Assembly (NCBI GenBank): GCA_902373525.1
Contig: CABKMN010000007.1
Location: 25,056 to 89,055 of the forward strand
Direction: 5' to 3'
DNA: 64,000 bases
Source: an uncultured Bilophila sp.
GTDB lineage: Bacteria > Desulfobacterota > Desulfovibrionia > Desulfovibrionales > Desulfovibrionaceae
Made by a program: the position numbers and the translations under genes. The notes beneath the pieces were generated by a model. That model made no database searches. It saw nothing but the letters and a program-made list of their open reading frames with translations, and was not told the origin of the DNA. Below, in pieces: positions 34,709 to 43,571 of this stretch (position 1 is the stretch's first letter; every line of letters begins with the position of its first letter).

Positions 34709-36511
34709 CTATTCCTTTTCCAGATTGAAATCCTTCATTTTCCGGAACAGCGTGCGTCTGTCCACACCGAGGCTTTCAGCCGTGGGGCCGCGCTTCCAGT
34801 TGTTCTTTTTCAAGGCGTTCAGCAGATACGCCTTTTCGAAACGCGAGAGCGCTTCGGTCAGTGAGAGCGCCTCCTCCGGCGCGTCCGAGGCGGAGGCCGC
34901 CTGTCCGGGGTTTTCCCCGATGACGGTGTCGCCCAGATGCGCCGTGCCGAGGCTGAGGTACTGGTAGAGGACGTTTTGCAGCTCGCGGACGTTGCCGGGC
35001 CAGTCGTAGAGCATGAACGCGTGCAGCATTTCGCTGTCCATGTATTCGAAGCGTTTGTTGCTCGGATAGGCTTTCAGAAAATGTTCCACCAGCAGGGGGA
35101 TGTCCGACTTGCGTTCCCGCAGGGGCGGCAGGTGGATCGGGATGACGTGGATGCGGTAGTAAAAATCGCGGCGCATGGCCCCTTCGTTGACCCGTTCAAG
35201 GAGATTCCGGTTGGTCGCGGCGATGATGCGCACGTTGGGCCGGTGTATCTGTGAGCCGCCCACGGGAGTGAAGCCGCCGTGCTCGATGGCGCGGAGCAGC
35301 TTGACCTGCCCCATCAGGCTGATTTCGCCCAGCTCGTCGAGGAACAGCGTTCCGCCGTCGGCCTGATCGAGGTAGCCCTTCTTGTCCGCCGTGGCTCCGG
35401 TGAACGCGCCTTTCTTGTAGCCGAACAGTTCGCTTTCGAAGAGGCTTTCTGGGATGGCCCCGCAGTTGACCGCCACGAAGGGGCGCTGATAGCGGGCGCT
35501 CCCGTCGTGGATGGCCCGCGCCACCAGCTCCTTGCCGGTTCCGGATTCGCCGTAGACGACCACGTTGTCGTCCACGGCGGCCGCACGGGCGATGAGGTCG
35601 AAGACGGCGGTGATCTGCGGCGAGCTGCCCACGATGTCCCCGGAACAGCGGGCCTTGAGGCGGTTGCGCAGTTCCTCGTTCTCCTGCCGGATGGTGTTGT
35701 CCTGCTTCTGTTTTTCCGTGACGTCGTTGATGAAGCCCTCGACGAGGAGCGGACCCTCCGGGCCGGTGGCGTAGACGCCCGCGCCCTGTTCCCAGACCCA
35801 TTTTTCCTCGCCCCACGAGGTGACGATGCGGTAGGTCAGCTCGAACGGCTCCTTGTTGCCGAGCGCCGTTTCCAGCGTCGCGGAGACGTGTTCCCGGTCG
35901 TCCGCATGGACGAGGGAGAGCAGGCCCATACCGTCCGGCCCGGTGAAATCCTCCGGCGTATACCCGGTGAGGCGGGCGACGCCCTGACTGACGAAGCGGA
36001 CTTTCCGATCCGGCGTGTGTTCGCCCTGATAGGCGAGGCCGGGAAGGTTGTTCATCAGGGTTTCGAGCTGGCGGCTCTTTTCGTGCAGCTCCATGCCGAT
36101 GAGCATGTTGTGGCTTTCCAGCTTCTCCCGGAGCCGCTTGATGGTGACGTGCGTGCGTACGCGGGCCAGCACCTCGTCGGCGTGGAACGGTTTGGTCACG
36201 TAATCGACGCCGCCGACCTCGAAACCGTGATGCTTCTGGCCCGGCGCTTCCATGACGGACAGAAAGATGACCGGGATGGGCTCGGTTGCGGGGTCCTCCT
36301 TAAGGCAGCGGCAGACCTCGAACCCGTCCATTTCGGGCATGAGGATGTCCAGCAGAATCAGATCGGGCTGGTGGCTCCGGGCCAGTTCCAGCGCGCGTTT
36401 GCCGTTTTTGGCGATGATGAGGAAATAGTCCTGTTCGAGGGTCTGGACCAAAATGTCCAGATTGACCGGATCGTCATCCACGACCAGAACGACGGGTTTA
36501 TTGGACTGCAT
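34709..36511 (-). CDS. Sigma-54 dependent response regulator, REC-PAS-AAA-HTH
   Basis: 600 residues. The receiver domain (1-120) has its phospho-acceptor at D55 (LILLDILMPEMDG). A PAS domain with PAC region follows (about 150-270; LPGLAYQGEHTP, then RLTGYTPEDFTGPDG). The sigma-54 activator domain has Walker A GESGTGKE and the GAFTGA loop (YKKGAFTGATADKK), so it should be able to open sigma-54 promoters. A Fis-type helix-turn-helix ends the protein (RGPTAESLGVDRRTLFRKMK). The start overlaps the kinase gene by 14 bases. The PAS insertion between receiver and ATPase is less common. Confidence 0.92.
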   Translation of the reverse strand: MQSNKPVVLVVDDDPVNLDILVQTLEQDYFLIIAKNGKRALELARSHQPDLILLDILMPEMDGFEVCRCLKEDPATEPIPVIFLSVMEAPGQKHHGFEVGGVDYVTKPFHADEVLARVRTHVTIKRLREKLESHNMLIGMELHEKSRQLETLMNNLPGLAYQGEHTPDRKVRFVSQGVARLTGYTPEDFTGPDGMGLLSLVHADDREHVSATLETALGNKEPFELTYRIVTSWGEEKWVWEQGAGVYATGPEGPLLVEGFINDVTEKQKQDNTIRQENEELRNRLKARCSGDIVGSSPQITAVFDLIARAAAVDDNVVVYGESGTGKELVARAIHDGSARYQRPFVAVNCGAIPESLFESELFGYKKGAFTGATADKKGYLDQADGGTLFLDELGEISLMGQVKLLRAIEHGGFTPVGGSQIHRPNVRIIAATNRNLLERVNEGAMRRDFYYRIHVIPIHLPPLRERKSDIPLLVEHFLKAYPSNKRFEYMDSEMLHAFMLYDWPGNVRELQNVLYQYLSLGTAHLGDTVIGENPGQAASASDAPEEALSLTEALSRFEKAYLLNALKKNNWKRGPTAESLGVDRRTLFRKMKDFNLEKE

Positions 36512-39500
36512 CGGAAGGCTCCGTACTTGAAACGCTGCTCTTGAGCAAGGACGGTCTGATCTTTTCCAGAACGGTCAGGGCCGCCTCATAGTCATAATTG
36601 TCCACATGCATTTTCAGGGTGTGGAGTAAGGGATATTCGTCCGCATTGCAAATCACGAGGAGGCTGGAGAGCGCGATGCGGATGCGCCCCGGTGCGGCCT
36701 GCTGGAGCGCCCCGACCAGATCATTATAATAAGCGTTGAGCTTAGCGACGTCGAGCGTGGGTTTGGAGGCCGTCGCCGAGGGGCCCGAAGGCTGTTCCGC
36801 GTCGGAAATGGGGCAGAGTTTCGCCGCCGCCTCAAGGACGTTGCCGAGGGCCTCCTCCAGTTCGGGCAGCAGGGCCGAAAGCGGCCTGCCCTGAAACGAA
36901 GGGGCCCTGCCGGGATAGCCCTTGTCCAGTTGCGCCTGCGCTTCCAGTTCCAGCGTCCGGGCGGCGTCGCGCAGGATCAGCGCGCCGAGGTTGGCCGAGG
37001 CGCCCTTGAGGGCATGCGCCCGATCCCGCAGGGATTCCCAGTCGCTGGTGCGGATGGAGTGGCGGAACAGCGCGCCGTCCTGTGCGTGGTTCCGGGCGAA
37101 ACTTTGCAGGATGGCCGGGTACTGTCTGGGGGAAAGCCCGGTCTGGAGCACGGTTTCCAGCGAGAAGCAGGAGGGCAGGAACGCCCACGATTCCGAAGCG
37201 GGCGGCTGTTCGCCGGTTTCCGGTTGCGTCTCGGATATCCGGTAACGCTCGGGAAGCAGGTTGTGGATGGTGTCGAACAGCAGGGCCTGCTTGAACGGCT
37301 TGGAGAGGTAGGCGTCCATCCCGGCGTCCAGACACCGCTGCTTGTCGGCCTGCATGGCGTGCGCTGTGAGGGCGACCACGGGGAGGACGTATCCCCGCTC
37401 CCGTATGATTTTGATGGTTTCGTACCCGTCCATGCCCGGCATCTGGATATCGAGAAACATAAGGTCGAAGGTTTCGCGTTCCAGCAGTTTGAGGGCTTCG
37501 ATGCCGTTGTTGGCCATTTTGACCTGTGCATGGGTTTCTTCGAGCAGGACGGTCATGATTTCCTGATTGACCGGGTTGTCTTCGGCGACGAGGAGGCGCA
37601 CGGAGGACAGGTCCGGGGTCACCGGCGACTGGCCGGGGCGGGGAAGGCTTCCCGCCTGCGTCCGGTCGAGCAGCTTGCGGAGGGTGGAGCGGACGCAGCG
37701 CACGGTGATCGCGGGGATGACCTCCACGGGATAGGGCTTGTCCTTGAGCTCGGAGAGGGCGAGCCCCTCGCGGGGGCCGCCCACGAGCATCAGCGGGACG
37801 GGCGCGGCGCAGCGCAGCTGGAGTTCGTTCGCCAGCCGGAGGGCGGGAGGGCAGTCTCCTTCACCGAGCAGACGGTCGATGATGATCAAATCGGGCTTGA
37901 GAGGCTCCCGTCCCAGCGAGGCGAGCACGGAAAGCGGGCCGACCTTGCTGGCGATGTGGCTCTGGCACTGGATGCCGAGCGCCTCCAGCGTGCGGCGCAT
38001 GATCCTGACTCCGGTTTCCGAGGAGCTGATCACGATGGCCTGCAAGCCCATGAACGTGGTCCCGCCGAGCACCTCCACCTGTTCCTGCAAGGCCAGACGG
38101 ATCGAGAAGGCGAAGGTGCTGCCTTGCCCCACTTCCGACTCGACCCAGATTTCGCCGCCCATGTTTTCGACCATGTACCGGGCGATGCTCAGGCCGAGGC
38201 CCGTGCCGCCGTGCCGCCGGGTCAGGGAGGAGTCCGCCTGCTTGAAGGGCTGGAACAGTTGCGGAAGCTGATCCGGCGCGATGCCCACGCCGGTGTCGTG
38301 CACGAAAAACAGGAACTGCGCCTTGTTCTGGTTTTCCGAGAGGTGCAGGTTGCCGCCCCGGCGGACTTGCAGGTGGACCCGCCCGCCGGGGGGCGTGAAC
38401 TTCACGGCGTTGCCCATGAGGTTGGTCAGGATTTGCTGGAGCCGTCCGGCGTCGCCGAGGAGGGCGATGGGCGTGGAAGGATCGATGTCGATCAGACATT
38501 CCAGTTCGCGGGCCATGCTGCCGCGCATGGTCATGTCGCAGACGCGCAGCAACACTTCGTCGAGCATGAACGGCGCGGTGTCCATGTCCATCTCGCCCGC
38601 TTCGATTTTGGAGAAGTCCAGCGTATCGTTGACGATGTCGAGCAGGGCGTAGGAGAGATCGAGGATGGTCCGCTGGTGGTTGCGCGGCAGGGGATTGTTT
38701 TTCAGGTAGGCGAGTTCGGTAAAGGAGATGATCCCGTGCAGCGGCGTGCGGATTTCGTGGCTGATGTTGGCGAGGAAGCGGCTTTTCGCCTCGGTGGCGG
38801 CGTCGGCGGCCTTCATGGCCTGCTGAAGCTCGGTGTTCAGGCGCTGGAGGTCTTCGGCCTTGGCGCTTTTTTCCAGTTCGGTGGCGAGGCGGGCGGTGCG
38901 CTCCTCGACCTTGCGGCGCAGTTGGACGTTCCAGAAAATGATCAGCAGCAGCACGGAAAGGACGATTTCAATGCCGAGCAGGCTCGTCCAGAACGTCCGG
39001 GGCGGCAGGTGCAGCGACGGCTGGCGTTCGAGCCAGCGGTTGTTGATGAGTTCCCGCTCCGGAGGTTGTATCTGGTTCAGGGCCTTGGCGAGGATGCTGT
39101 GCAGTTCGGGCCAGTCCGAGCGCACGCCGATGGACAGCCCGCTCTGGGAAGGGATGGTCGAGGTGGCGTGCAGCCGCAGATGCGCGTTGTCCTGCAATTT
39201 GGGCAGGACGCTGGCCTTGTAGTCCACCAGCGCGTCGGAATGGCCGGACATGACCCGGAACAGCCCCTGCAACGGATTGCTGACGGGGTCCAGAATGATG
39301 TCCGGGTAGCGGCTTTCCAGATAGTTGTGCCAGAAATGCCGGTAGACGACGGAAACGTGCTTGCCGGAAAGCTCTTTCAGGCTGGCGGCGTGCAGCGTTT
39401 TTTCGTGAACGACGATGACGCCGGGGAGCAGGATGTGCGGCTTGGTGAGGAGCAGGTTGGCGTCGGTGGCGAGCGTCGGCTCCACCATCGCGAACAGGTC

Positions 39501-39881
39501 CGTCCGCCACTGCTTGGCGTCTTCCAGCGCCGTGGTCCAGTTGGATTGCGGCTCAATGCGGAACTGTACGCCGATGATGCGGGAAAGAAGACGCAAATAG
39601 TCGAGGCTGATCCCGGAATAGGCGTTGATCTGCTTGGGGTCGGACGAAGGTACGAAGGCCGGGGTCATGCTCACGGTGATGACCGGGTGCTCGTCGATCC
39701 ACGTCTGTTCCTTGGGCGTGAACAGCTGCGGCATGGCGGTCATGGGGGACAGCATGCTGATGGACGACTCCAGCGAAGGGAGGTAGCTGTCGTCCGGCGC
39801 GTCCTTGGTGACCAGCAGGACGTGCCCCGTGAACAGGATAAAGATGACGAGGATGGTCCCGAGAAAAACGAAAATGCGCAT
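36498..39881 (-). CDS. Hybrid histidine kinase with periplasmic SBP_bac_3 domain
   Basis: 1127 residues. A first membrane helix is followed by an SBP_bac_3-type periplasmic sensor (about 55-290; FTPKEQTWIDEHPVITVSMT). A second helix sits at about 300-325. HisKA follows with H375 (ANISHEIRTPLHG), then HATPase (about 490-600; GTGLGLSIARYMVENMGG). A receiver-like domain comes next with no clear phospho-acceptor (PDLIIIDRLLGEGDC), and a full receiver has D811 (MFLDIQMPGMDG). The Hpt domain has H956 (AHALKGASANLG). The layout is BvgS/EvgS-like. Its partner is the sigma-54 regulator that overlaps it. The ligand is unknown; the neighbouring ABC transporter's substrate is a reasonable guess. Confidence 0.93.
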   Translation of the reverse strand: MRIFVFLGTILVIFILFTGHVLLVTKDAPDDSYLPSLESSISMLSPMTAMPQLFTPKEQTWIDEHPVITVSMTPAFVPSSDPKQINAYSGISLDYLRLLSRIIGVQFRIEPQSNWTTALEDAKQWRTDLFAMVEPTLATDANLLLTKPHILLPGVIVVHEKTLHAASLKELSGKHVSVVYRHFWHNYLESRYPDIILDPVSNPLQGLFRVMSGHSDALVDYKASVLPKLQDNAHLRLHATSTIPSQSGLSIGVRSDWPELHSILAKALNQIQPPERELINNRWLERQPSLHLPPRTFWTSLLGIEIVLSVLLLIIFWNVQLRRKVEERTARLATELEKSAKAEDLQRLNTELQQAMKAADAATEAKSRFLANISHEIRTPLHGIISFTELAYLKNNPLPRNHQRTILDLSYALLDIVNDTLDFSKIEAGEMDMDTAPFMLDEVLLRVCDMTMRGSMARELECLIDIDPSTPIALLGDAGRLQQILTNLMGNAVKFTPPGGRVHLQVRRGGNLHLSENQNKAQFLFFVHDTGVGIAPDQLPQLFQPFKQADSSLTRRHGGTGLGLSIARYMVENMGGEIWVESEVGQGSTFAFSIRLALQEQVEVLGGTTFMGLQAIVISSSETGVRIMRRTLEALGIQCQSHIASKVGPLSVLASLGREPLKPDLIIIDRLLGEGDCPPALRLANELQLRCAAPVPLMLVGGPREGLALSELKDKPYPVEVIPAITVRCVRSTLRKLLDRTQAGSLPRPGQSPVTPDLSSVRLLVAEDNPVNQEIMTVLLEETHAQVKMANNGIEALKLLERETFDLMFLDIQMPGMDGYETIKIIRERGYVLPVVALTAHAMQADKQRCLDAGMDAYLSKPFKQALLFDTIHNLLPERYRISETQPETGEQPPASESWAFLPSCFSLETVLQTGLSPRQYPAILQSFARNHAQDGALFRHSIRTSDWESLRDRAHALKGASANLGALILRDAARTLELEAQAQLDKGYPGRAPSFQGRPLSALLPELEEALGNVLEAAAKLCPISDAEQPSGPSATASKPTLDVAKLNAYYNDLVGALQQAAPGRIRIALSSLLVICNADEYPLLHTLKMHVDNYDYEAALTVLEKIRPSLLKSSVSSTEPSDAVQ

Positions 39882-40049
39882 GATGGTCTCGCGGTGCGGA
39901 GCGTCTGAGGGAACGGAACGCCGGAAGTATGTCAGAGTTACGCCCCGAGGTCGAGGCCCCGCCTTGCCGTCCGGCTTCCGGGCGGCTATGGTGTCGGGAG
40001 CGGTCCCTTCGGGCCGCGTCTTTTCAGCCGCTCGTTAAGGATAGTGAAG

Positions 40050-40517
40050 ATGCGCATTGAAGAAGTGAAGAAACAGCTTGAAGCGTTTGGGCTTCTGGAC
40101 GGTTACCGTGAGTTCCCCACCTCCAGCGCGACGGTGGAACTGGCCGCCGCGGCGGCGGGGTGCGAACCCGGACGCATCGCCAAGACGCTTTCGTTCAAGA
40201 CGGCCGAGGGTCCCATCGTCATCGTGGTCATGGGCACGGCGCGGATCGACAACCGGAAGTTCAAGGATCAGTTCCGGGAAAAGGCCCGGTTCCCTCAGGG
40301 CGAGGAAGTGGAAACGCTCATCGGGCACCCCATCGGCGGCGTTTGCCCCTTCGCCTTGAACGAGGGCGTCCGCGTGTTCCTCGACGTCAGCCTCCGGGCC
40401 TTCGATCCCGTATACCCCGCGGCGGGCGCCCCGAACAATGCGGTATGCCTGTCCCTCGCCGATCTGGAGCGCGCTACCGGCGGCATGTGGATCGACGTCT
40501 GCAAGCAGGGCGCATGA
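40050..40517 (+). CDS. YbaK/EbsC-type aminoacyl-tRNA deacylase
   Basis: 155 residues from ATG 40050 (a GTG six bases earlier is in frame; AAGGA lies at 40036-40040). The fold is that of YbaK/ProX editing proteins: SSATVELAAAAAGCEPGRIA, the catalytic-type lysine in KTLSFKTAEGP, and HPIGGVCPFALNEGVRVFLD. These hydrolyse mischarged aminoacyl-tRNA, such as Cys-tRNA-Pro or Ala-tRNA-Pro. It stands alone. Which tRNA it edits cannot be told. Confidence 0.88.
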   Translation: MRIEEVKKQLEAFGLLDGYREFPTSSATVELAAAAAGCEPGRIAKTLSFKTAEGPIVIVVMGTARIDNRKFKDQFREKARFPQGEEVETLIGHPIGGVCPFALNEGVRVFLDVSLRAFDPVYPAAGAPNNAVCLSLADLERATGGMWIDVCKQGA

Positions 40518-40529
40518 CCTTTTGAAATG

Positions 40530-40559
40530 AAAAAGCCAACCCGTCCGGATTGGCTTTTT
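40530..40559. terminator. Bidirectional terminator
   Basis: AAAAAGCCAA pairs with TTGGCTTTTT around CCCGTCCGGA, between two convergent genes. Confidence 0.85.
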
Positions 40560-40576
40560 CGTCGTGGCGGGCATGC

Positions 40577-41374
40577 CTAGCTGGTAATCGCCTTCGGATC
40601 GATGTCGTATTTGCGGATTTTGGACCACAACGTGCTTGTGTTCAGCCCCAGCAGGCTGGCGGCGCCGTTCGGTCCCGCGATTTTCCCGTTGGACCGTGTG
40701 ATCGCGTCCTTGATGTGGGTGATGATGACGTCGTCGAGCGTGGGGAACGGGGCGTCAGGCTGCGCGGAGCCGAACTTTTCCTTGAGCCCCTTGAGTCCCT
40801 TGGGCGTTGCGGATTCCTTTTCCGTATTGAAGATGTTCTTCAGCGCCACGGTGTCGTTGTACAGCAGGATGCTGTTGAAGGTATCGATGATCATCGGCTG
40901 CATGAACGTGCAGATGTCGATATGCTCCTGTGTATATCTGTTCTTTCCGATACCGACGATTGCCAAATAGATATAAATGTCTTCAGCCACATGGTGTTTG
41001 ATGGGAATATAGATACCGGACGACTCCACATTTTTGAATATGCTGTTCCGGTATTCGGCAAATACGCAGTTTTCTTCGCCTGTAAAATTCTTTATGGCGT
41101 AGAGCGCCCCGCTGAAGAAATGTTCTTCGCGGTGAAGCCGCTTGAGGGTGTCCTCCGGAATGGTCAGCTGATCGGGGAATACTATGCCGGTGTGGTTGAT
41201 GTACTCGGCTATCTTGAACAGCTTGTTCTTATCGTAAAAACAGAAATATAAAGTGGATACGGGCATATACCTCTTAAAAAAAGAGGCTATCTTCTGAGCG
41301 AAACTCGAAATAGTGGAGGATTCAAAGACAGTCGAAAAAAAGATCGTGAATAACTCATCGGTCGAGTGTTGCAT
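40577..41374 (-). CDS. GAF-like sensor with Fis-type DNA-binding domain, no AAA+ domain
   Basis: 265 residues from the ATG at 41374, with GAGGACGG upstream. The N-terminal 170 residues look like a GAF-type sensor (DELFTIFFSTVFESSTISSF, and ESSGIYIPIKHHVAEDIYIY). The C-terminus is a Fis-type helix-turn-helix (GPNGAASLLGLNTSTLWSKI). There is no ATPase domain, so it should act as a plain repressor or activator, or through another sigma-54 activator. The target is unknown. Base composition of the first half is AT-richer than its neighbours. Confidence 0.72.
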   Translation of the reverse strand: MQHSTDELFTIFFSTVFESSTISSFAQKIASFFKRYMPVSTLYFCFYDKNKLFKIAEYINHTGIVFPDQLTIPEDTLKRLHREEHFFSGALYAIKNFTGEENCVFAEYRNSIFKNVESSGIYIPIKHHVAEDIYIYLAIVGIGKNRYTQEHIDICTFMQPMIIDTFNSILLYNDTVALKNIFNTEKESATPKGLKGLKEKFGSAQPDAPFPTLDDVIITHIKDAITRSNGKIAGPNGAASLLGLNTSTLWSKIRKYDIDPKAITS

Positions 41375-41932
41375 GACCGTCCTCGTTGCATTTGTGTTAC
41401 AGGTGGATTGTGCTGGTTCAGAAAAACGAACAACGGCCACTAGAAAAAGGTTTTATGGGTTCAATAAAGAGAATGACAGGAAGTGCCTATATTAAACAAG
41501 GTTATCGGCTTGTCAAAACGTTAAATAGAACATAAGTTCTATAAAATATTCTATATGCGATATGGAGTTATTGTTGTTCGCAAAAAAACGCCGGCATGGA
41601 GGGGCACGGCGTTCGTTTTTATTGTCTGACCATATGAACTTTTGCTATCATCGGAAAAAGAAAGAAGGGCTGAACGATATATTCCGTGAAGACGGTCAGG
41701 TATGTTTTCCGCAAGTCCCGGCGGAAGATTTTTTGCAGCGGCGCAGCGCATCTTCTTTGAGAAAATGCTGAAACGCGACGCAAGATTTTGTGCCGCTGGC
41801 GGACAAAGTGGGTTCAGAGAGGAAAACGCATTTTTCTATGCAATAAAACGAACAGGTGCGTATACATATTTTTGATTCGTAACACGTCGTATCCGATACG
41901 GATCATGTTGAAACACGCACGGGAGTACCATC
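41375..41932. other. Stretch without a recognised gene
   Basis: About 560 bases upstream of two divergent genes. Frames of 60-69 codons exist on both strands, but none has a ribosome site or family resemblance. No RNA gene was recognised. Confidence 0.3.
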
Positions 41933-42259
41933 ATGGATAGACGAGAATGGACGGAGCGGCAGATAAACGAAGTGTGGGAACTGGGGACGCCCGTAGAAGA
42001 ACTGGATGCTGATGCGTTCCGCATGGATGCGGCGGGAGCGTTGATCCGGAGGGATGCCTATGGAAACCGGCGAAACCGTTTTGGGTGGGAAATCGACGAG
42101 ATCGTCAGGGCTGCGGATGGAAGTACGGGGACAGCATTGCGCCCGTTGTTTTGGAAAAACGCTCTGGCGCGGGAAGAACAGACCGTACCGAGAAAGTTTT
42201 TCCGCTACCACAGCGCGTTGGAATTGAACGTCAGCCATTTTTTCATGAACGATATTTAA
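41933..42259 (+). CDS. HNH-like protein lacking the catalytic histidine
   Basis: 108 residues; the likely start is ATG 41933 (GGGAGTACCATC upstream). The pattern RRDAYGNRRNRFGWEIDEIV, then ADGSTGTALRPLFWKNALAR, follows the HNH fold of proteins with YG...GWEVDHI...NLQPLHW. Here the His of DHI is Glu (DEI) and the His of PLHW is Phe (PLFW), so it is not expected to be an active nuclease. It sits just upstream of the tRNA-Sec gene. It may be a degenerate homing-type or restriction-type endonuclease. Confidence 0.6.
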   Translation: MDRREWTERQINEVWELGTPVEELDADAFRMDAAGALIRRDAYGNRRNRFGWEIDEIVRAADGSTGTALRPLFWKNALAREEQTVPRKFFRYHSALELNVSHFFMNDI

Positions 42260-42335
42260 GCGGTTCTCCAGATACGAGAGGTGATACGGGTTTGAGAAGA
42301 AGGCGGCTTCTGTGGAGTGGGCACCGAAAGTTCAG

Positions 42336-42364
42336 TTGACGGACGCGTGAGGTGTCGGTATACT
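42336..42364 (+). promoter_or_regulatory. Promoter of the tRNA-Sec gene
   Basis: TTGACG at 42336-42341 and TATACT at 42359-42364 with 17 bases between. The tRNA starts 26 bases after the -10. Confidence 0.7.
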
Positions 42365-42390
42365 TTTTTCGCTTTTGAATCAAAACGCAT

Positions 42391-42484
42391 GGAAATGTTT
42401 CGTCACCGGTGTGGCGCCCAGTCTTCAAAACTGGTGGACGGTCGAGAGGTCGTCGGTAGGTTCGACTCCTATACATTTCCGCCA
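42391..42484 (+). tRNA. selC: tRNA-Sec (TCA anticodon)
   Basis: 94 bases with the hallmarks of bacterial selenocysteine tRNA: an eight-base acceptor stem (GGAAATGT/ACATTTCC), a long variable arm (GGACGGTCGAGAGGTCGTC), anticodon loop CTTCAAA reading UGA, T-loop GGTTCGACTCC and an encoded CCA end. It shows the organism decodes UGA as selenocysteine, which supports the selenoprotein call at 47566-47886. selA, selB and selD are not in the window. Confidence 0.95.
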
Positions 42485-42497
42485 AAAAGAATCTCAG

Positions 42498-42534
42498 AAA
42501 GCCCCGCAAAGCCTCAAACGCCTTGCGGGGCTTT
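42498..42534 (+). terminator. Terminator of tRNA-Sec
   Basis: AAAGCCCCGCAA and TTGCGGGGCTTT pair, followed by a T-rich stretch. Confidence 0.85.
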
Positions 42535-42649
42535 AATTTATCCAAGTTTCATACTCTCCAATAGTCTCACTTGGTATATGGACATACCAACGTTTTGTTG
42601 GCGTTTTCGTTGGTACAATACCAGCGGTAATAATACCAAGGGGGGAATA

Positions 42650-42871
42650 CCAACATGGCATATCCTCCCCTATGGCTTTGTCCGTTCCCAGGAGCTGAGA
42701 GGTGCGGCATGGGGGGAGATTGATCTGGATGCGGCTGAATGGATTATCCCCGCCGGGCGCATGAAGATGAAAAAGCCGCATATTGTCCCTCTAGCTCGGC
42801 AGGTGGTCAGACTCTTTACCGTATTGCGGGAACATGCTGACAGCGGCCTTGTCTTGCCCGAAAAAGTGACT
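42650..42871 (+). pseudogene. Fragment of a tyrosine-type integrase beside tRNA-Sec
   Basis: The frame reads YGFVRSQELRGAAWGEIDLD, then AEWIIPAGRMKMKKPHIVPL and ARQVVRLF, the catalytic-domain segment around the first Arg (LR/ELRGA) of P4-type integrases. The N-terminal half and the His/Tyr end are gone. Integrases of this class often insert into tRNA genes, so it is probably the scar of an element integrated at the tRNA-Sec gene. Confidence 0.7.
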
Positions 42872-42877
42872 ATTGAA

Positions 42878-42918
42878 AACCCTGAACACGGATGAAAACA
42901 AAGTGTTCAGGGTTTTTC
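42878..42918 (+). terminator. Hairpin after the integrase fragment
   Basis: AACCCTGAACAC pairs with GTGTTCAGGGTT and is followed by TTTTC. Related GTTCAGGGTTTT-like words recur downstream to 43040. Confidence 0.75.
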
Positions 42919-43091
42919 TTCCCCCCAACAGAGAGAAAAGCCATCACAACGGGAAAAATATTATGAACAGCCAATAATTCAAGGGTGTTCAGAGTTTTTA
43001 TAGGTTTTTGGGGGAAACTGTTTAGGGTTTTCCCCCCTTTTTTGTCCAACGATGCCGCTATTCTCCAAGCAAATCTACTTGGAGTTTTTTT

Positions 43092-43220
43092 ATGTCGAAC
43101 ACTCTCATTACCCCCTACGGTGCGGGCGTAATGCGCGCCCATGATGCGGCGAAGTTTCTTGGTGTCGCGGTCTCGACGTTTTGGCGTTGGGTGAAGGAAG
43201 GACGTTTGCCCAAGCGATTG
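43092..43220 (+). pseudogene. Fragment of an AlpA/excisionase-like regulator
   Basis: With GGAG upstream of the ATG, the frame reads GVMRAHDAAKFLGVAVSTFW and RWVKEGRLPKRL, the MerR-like helix-turn-helix of AlpA-type phage regulators. Homology ends there, and the frame runs on into the next gene's DNA. Confidence 0.5.
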
Positions 43221-43251
43221 ATGCGGGGGCAGGCTGGCCCGGAGTCGAAGC

Positions 43252-43509
43252 ATGACCTACGGCCAGCGGGTTTTGATCGCCATCGATCAGTTCTTCAGCG
43301 CGCTCCTCGACGGCTGGCCCGACGAAACGCTTTCTTCCTGTTGCTGGCGATGGAGCCGGGACAGGGTGCGGGCATGGCCCCTGCGTGCCGTAGCCGGGCT
43401 ATTCTTCTGGGAAAAGGAACACTGTAGGGGCAGCTACGAAAGCGAACGTCTCGGTAGACAGTTGCCCCCGGAGCTGAGGCGGGCGGCCACTGTGACACGG
43501 AACGGCTAG
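43252..43509 (+). CDS. Small phage protein of the MTYGQRVLIAIDQ type
   Basis: 85 residues. YGQRVLIAIDQFFSALLDGW, then PDETLSS, and HCRGSYESERLGRQLPPEL near the end match a small conserved phage protein often found in Mu-like phage early regions. Function unknown. It appears intact, but its start overlaps the end of the AlpA-like fragment's frame. Confidence 0.6.
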   Translation: MTYGQRVLIAIDQFFSALLDGWPDETLSSCCWRWSRDRVRAWPLRAVAGLFFWEKEHCRGSYESERLGRQLPPELRRAATVTRNG

Positions 43510-43571
43510 GATTTTCAGGCAAAGGCGGGGGAGTTGACACCTCCCCACCCCAGCATGCGTATCCTGCACCG

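Noticed and set aside
36930..39908. 992-codon open frame antisense to the hybrid kinase
   Set aside because: Shadow of the kinase gene; low-complexity Gly/Val/Asp/Arg translation with no motif.
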